From Geodermatophilus bullaregiensis (GTDB lineage Bacteria; Actinomycetota; Actinomycetes; Mycobacteriales; Geodermatophilaceae): 64,000 nt of DNA. The stretch lies in NCBI RefSeq assembly GCF_016907675.1, contig NZ_JAFBCJ010000001.1, positions 1,798,001 through 1,862,000 of the forward strand. Reading direction: 5' to 3'. The notes under the pieces were generated by a model. The model saw nothing but the letters and a program-made list of their open reading frames with translations. It ran no database searches and was not told the DNA's origin. Shown here piece by piece: positions 61,165 through 64,000 of the stretch (positions are counted from its first letter, which is position 1; each line of letters begins with the position of its first letter). The position numbers and the translations under genes were made by a program.

Positions 61165-62033
61165 GAGGCGGACAGCACCTCGGCCCCGGCGGCCCGCTCG
61201 GCGGCCAGGACGACGTTCTGCAGCAGCATCGCCCGCGTCATCGGCCCGACGCCGCCGGGGTTGGGGGCCACGTGCCCGGCGACCTCGACGACGTCGCGGG
61301 CGACGTCCCCGGCGATCCTCCCGTCGACCCGGCTGACGCCGACGTCGAGCACCGCGGCCCCCGGCTTGACGACGTCGGCGCTGATCAGCCCCGGGACGCC
61401 GGCCGCGGCGACGACGACGTCGGCGGCGCGCACGTGCGCGGCCAGGTCGCGCGTGCCGGTGTGGCAGAGGGTCACCGTGGCGTTCTCGGTGCGCCGGGTG
61501 AGCAGCAGCCCCAGCGGGCGGCCGACGGTGATCCCCCGGCCGACGACGACGACCTCGGCGCCGGCGACCGCGACGCCGTACCGGCGCAGCAGCTCGACGA
61601 TGCCCACCGGCGTGCACGGCAGCGGCCCGTCGACGCCGAGGACCAGCCGGCCGAGGTTGACCGGGTGCAGGCCGTCGGCGTCCTTGGCCGGGTCCATCGC
61701 CTCGAGGACGGCGTACTCGTCGACCTGCCGCGGCAGCGGGAGCTGGACGATGTAGCCGGTGCAGGCCGGGTCGGCGTTGAGCTCGTCGACGACGGCGAGG
61801 ACGTCGCCCGGTGTCGCCGTGGCCGGCAGCTCGCGCTGGATGCTGGCGATGCCGACCTGCGCGCAGTCGGAGTGTTTCGCGTTGACGTACCAGCGGCTGC
61901 CCGGGTCGTCGCCGACCAGCAGCGTGCCCAGGCCCGGCTGGTGGCCGGCCGCCGCCAGGGCCGAGACCCGGGCGGTCAGCTCCTGACGGATGGTCGCTGC
62001 GGTCGCCTTGCCGTCGAGGATCGTCGCGGGCAC
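61161..62033 (-). CDS. folD: Bifunctional methylenetetrahydrofolate dehydrogenase/cyclohydrolase
   Basis: Supplies formyl-THF for purine synthesis, fitting purH nearby. 290 aa. [15 protein letters not shown] is the start, [18 protein letters not shown] has the catalytic-type Y-x3-K (YVNAK), [20 protein letters not shown] the family signature, [17 protein letters not shown] the NADP site and [12 protein letters not shown] the C-terminal signature (PGGVGPMT). GTG at 62033 is supported by CACACT 6 nt upstream. Confidence 0.95.
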   Translation of the reverse strand: MPATILDGKATAATIRQELTARVSALAAAGHQPGLGTLLVGDDPGSRWYVNAKHSDCAQVGIASIQRELPATATPGDVLAVVDELNADPACTGYIVQLPLPRQVDEYAVLEAMDPAKDADGLHPVNLGRLVLGVDGPLPCTPVGIVELLRRYGVAVAGAEVVVVGRGITVGRPLGLLLTRRTENATVTLCHTGTRDLAAHVRAADVVVAAAGVPGLISADVVKPGAAVLDVGVSRVDGRIAGDVARDVVEVAGHVAPNPGGVGPMTRAMLLQNVVLAAERAAGAEVLSAS

Positions 62034-62039
62034 CCGGAC

Positions 62040-62045
62040 AGTGTG
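62040..62045 (-). promoter_or_regulatory. -10 CACACT of folD
   Basis: CACACT, spacer GTCCGG (6 nt), GTG at 62033. Confidence 0.45.
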
Positions 62046-62144
62046 CAGGAGGCACCCCCGGGGCAGGCCCGACGGCCCTACCCTCGCAGGCGGGGACCGC
62101 AGCCCCGCACTGCCGACCCGCACGGCCGACCGCCAGGAGAGCAG

Positions 62145-62783
62145 ATGACCGAGCGCGACCCGTCCACCCGCGAGGTCGGCGGCGAGCCGCCGGCCGAGGA
62201 CTGGCGGGAGCAGACCACGCCGGGTCTCCTGCCTCTCGGCGGCGGCGCGTCCTCGGTGGGCTCGGGCGGACACGGCTACCCGGACTCGGGCGAGAGCTAC
62301 TACACGACGCCCGACTACTCGACCAGACCGGTGCCCGTCCGGCGGCCCGACGGGCTCGCCGGCCTGCTGCTCGTGCTGGCCGGGCTCGCCGCCGCGGTGA
62401 GCCTGGTGTTGCGCTGGCTGCGGGAGCCCGGCGACATCGGCTGGGACCTCGTCGGCCGCGGGTTCGACGACCTCGGCGGCGGTTTCGGGAACCTCGTCGA
62501 CTCCGGCTTCTGGCAGCCGCTGGCCGTCGTCCTCGGTGGCGGTGTGCTCTTCGTGCTCGGCCTGCTGCTGTGGCTGCCCGCGCGCACCCACCGGTTCCTC
62601 GGCGTGCTCGCGCTCTTCGTCAGCCTGCTGGCGCTGGCCGGGGTGCTGGTCCCGCTGGCCTCGGAGAGCTGGGACCCCGGCGCCTTCCGCCTCGGCTTCT
62701 GGTTCGCCTGCGCCGTCGGCGTCCTCGGTCTCCTCGGTGCGCTCAAGGCCATGCTGACCGGCCCGAGGTACGGCACGCGGTGA
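62145..62783 (+). CDS. Hypothetical four-helix membrane protein
   Basis: 212 aa; no named family recognised. An acidic, Ser/Gly/Tyr-rich cytoplasmic start of ~65 residues ([18 protein letters not shown]) precedes four hydrophobic segments: [60 protein letters not shown] and [22 protein letters not shown] at 62145 has AGGAGAG 3 nt upstream; TACCCT at 62079-62084 may be its -10. It diverges from folD. Function unknown. Confidence 0.75.
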   Translation: MTERDPSTREVGGEPPAEDWREQTTPGLLPLGGGASSVGSGGHGYPDSGESYYTTPDYSTRPVPVRRPDGLAGLLLVLAGLAAAVSLVLRWLREPGDIGWDLVGRGFDDLGGGFGNLVDSGFWQPLAVVLGGGVLFVLGLLLWLPARTHRFLGVLALFVSLLALAGVLVPLASESWDPGAFRLGFWFACAVGVLGLLGALKAMLTGPRYGTR

Positions 62784-62787
62784 CACC

Positions 62788-62807
62788 TGCCGTCCTCCCG
62801 GACGGCA
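62788..62807. terminator. Bidirectional hairpin between the membrane protein and pentapeptide genes
   Basis: TGCCGTCC-TCCC-GGACGGCA, perfect 8-bp stem 4 bp after the membrane-protein stop and 33 bp from the opposing stop. Confidence 0.65.
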
Positions 62808-62840
62808 CCGCGGCCACACACGCCCGCGCGGGTGCGCGGC

Positions 62841-63485
62841 TCAACCGTCCACGAGCGCTCCGTACGCGGCGGCCACCTGGACGGCCTGGACGAGGTCGAG
62901 GCGGACGCCGGTGAGCTCGAGGGCCCGCCACGGCAGGGCCTCGGTGGCCGCACCGCGCAGGTCGCTGCCGCGCAGCCTCGTGCCGACCTGCATGCGGGCA
63001 CGGTCGAGGTCGGCACCGGTGAGGTCGCACTCGCGCAGGTCCGCGTCGGTCAGGTCGGCCTCGCGGAAGCGCTGACCGGACAGGTCGCTGCCCGAGAGGT
63101 CCACGCCGCGCAGCGAGGTCCAGCTCCAGTCCGAGTCCGTCGTCGTCAGGGGCCGGAGGACCGCGCCGACGAACTGCGACCCGGTCAGCTTGCAGCCCTC
63201 CCAGACGACGTCGATCAGCCGCGCGCGGTCGAAGCGGCAGGACAGGAACGCCGTCCCCCGGTGCCGTGAGCCGCTCATCCGGACGCCGGTGAGGACGCAG
63301 GAGTCGAACACGCAGCGCCGGGTGACCAGCTCGGTGAGGTCGGCGTCGTCGAAGCGGCAGCGGGTGAACGTGACGCCGTCGAGCTCGGCGCCCCACCAGT
63401 CGACACGGGCGAGGTCGGCGTCGACGACCGCCGCGCCGTCCTGCGGCGGCCGGACGTGCGGTCGCGGCCCCGTGGAGGAGGGCAC
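62841..63485 (-). CDS. Pentapeptide-repeat protein
   Basis: 214-aa right-handed beta-helix protein. Repeats of the A(D/N)LxX type run through most of it: [74 protein letters not shown]. Some proteins of this family (Qnr, MfpA) protect DNA gyrase from quinolones, but the repeat alone does not predict that. GTG at 63485 lies 10 bp after the purH stop, so it is probably the last gene of the purH transcript. Confidence 0.85.
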   Translation of the reverse strand: MPSSTGPRPHVRPPQDGAAVVDADLARVDWWGAELDGVTFTRCRFDDADLTELVTRRCVFDSCVLTGVRMSGSRHRGTAFLSCRFDRARLIDVVWEGCKLTGSQFVGAVLRPLTTTDSDWSWTSLRGVDLSGSDLSGQRFREADLTDADLRECDLTGADLDRARMQVGTRLRGSDLRGAATEALPWRALELTGVRLDLVQAVQVAAAYGALVDG

Positions 63486-63495
63486 GGCGTCCTCC

Positions 63496-64000
63496 TCAGT
63501 GGGCGAAGTGGCGGGTCCCGGTCAGGTACAGCGGGACGCCGGCCGCGCGCGCCGCCTCGACGACCTCCTCGTCGCGCACCGAGCCACCGGGCTGCACGAC
63601 CGCGCGGACACCGGCGTCGAGCAGCACCTGCAGGCCGTCGGCGAAGGGGAAGAACGCGTCGGAGGCGGCCACCGACCCGGTCGCCCGCTCCCCTGCCCGC
63701 GTCACGGCGAGGCGGGCGGCGTCCACGCGGTTGACCTGACCCATGCCGACGCCGACGGTCGCCTTGTCGTGCGCCAGCAGGATGGCGTTGCTGCGCACCG
63801 CCCGGACGCTGCGCCAGGCGAACACCAGGTCGTCGAGGCCGGCGGCGTCCAGCGGCTCGCCGCAGGCCAGCGTCCAGGTGGTGGGGTCGTCGCCGTCGGC
63901 GTCGACGCGGTCGGCGCTCTGCAGCAGCAGCCCGCCGCTGACCGGGCGCAGCTCGACCGGCGGCCGGCCGGCCTCGGGCAGCCGCAGCAGCCGGATGTTC
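63496..64000 (-). CDS. purH: Bifunctional purine biosynthesis protein PurH, C-terminal part
   Basis: AICAR formyltransferase/IMP cyclohydrolase; only the last ~168 codons are in the window and the frame stays open to base 64000. [68 protein letters not shown] and the terminal [10 protein letters not shown] are the AICAR transformylase signatures. The folD product feeds its one-carbon substrate. Confidence 0.95.
   Translation of the reverse strand, partial: NIRLLRLPEAGRPPVELRPVSGGLLLQSADRVDADGDDPTTWTLACGEPLDAAGLDDLVFAWRSVRAVRSNAILLAHDKATVGVGMGQVNRVDAARLAVTRAGERATGSVAASDAFFPFADGLQVLLDAGVRAVVQPGGSVRDEEVVEAARAAGVPLYLTGTRHFAH

Overview
This window is very GC-rich (well above 70% by eye), has tightly packed genes with many GTG starts and GTGA/ATGA stop-start overlaps, and encodes actinobacterial signature families (AccE, LpdA, DUF3017, LGFP repeats). 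It reads as a chromosomal segment of a high-GC actinobacterium. Gene content and base composition resemble Geodermatophilaceae (Blastococcus, Geodermatophilus, Modestobacter); that placement is inference. From memory, the gene order follows the Mycobacterium tuberculosis block birA-accD5-accE-maf-accA3 ... lpdA ... deoD-pmmB-upp ... add-deoA-cdd ... dacB-trpS-icd ... folD, with insertions. No rRNA, tRNA, prophage, transposase or CRISPR array was recognised.

Layout. 1-8.2 kb: biotin ligase diverging from the acyl-CoA carboxylase genes (beta, epsilon, Maf, then biotinylated alpha), with an acyltransferase/sulfotransferase pair between Maf and the alpha subunit. 8.3-12.6 kb: two tandem secreted zinc metalloproteases, one with seven LGFP repeats and one with a stalk and membrane anchor. 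12.7-15.7 kb: LpdA-type flavoprotein, gamma-glutamylcyclotransferase-like protein and a DUF559 protein. 15.8-20.9 kb: methylmalonyl-CoA mutase (mutA, mutB) with its GTPase MeaB. 20.9-24.9 kb: M20 amidohydrolase, carboxylate-amine ligase and an M16-like protein. 25.1-36.2 kb: purine nucleoside phosphorylase, sugar epimerase, phosphohexomutase, HAD hydrolase, then upp and an oxidoreductase facing deoC, an aldehyde dehydrogenase, a half-length aldehyde dehydrogenase and a duplicated acidic protein. 36.5-48.5 kb: DEAD-box helicase, adenosine deaminase, an export-type ABC transporter, deoA, cdd and a BMP-type nucleoside ABC importer. 48.8-64 kb: D,D-carboxypeptidase, YihY, 2H phosphoesterase, trpS, aminotransferase, galE, CNNM/CorC protein, CAP protein, a second DUF559 protein, icd, mdh, DUF3017, folD, a membrane protein, a pentapeptide-repeat protein and the end of purH.

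How it works together. The carboxylase (propionyl-CoA to methylmalonyl-CoA) and the mutase with MeaB (methylmalonyl-CoA to succinyl-CoA) form most of a propionate route; no epimerase is visible. The 25-48 kb part is a nearly complete nucleoside uptake and catabolism module: import, deamination (cdd, add), phosphorolysis (deoA, punA), pentose-phosphate isomerisation (probably the PmmB-like mutase), aldol cleavage by DeoC, and oxidation of the acetaldehyde by the overlapping aldehyde dehydrogenase.

Two themes recur. First, at least fourteen genes have a TANNNT-like -10 hexamer ending 6-8 nt before the start codon, which points to leaderless transcripts. Second, long GATCA/GTGACC-type palindromes sit in gaps. 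Two of them form a matched pair with a compensatory base change, and several contain the stop codon of the neighbouring gene, including both DUF559 genes.
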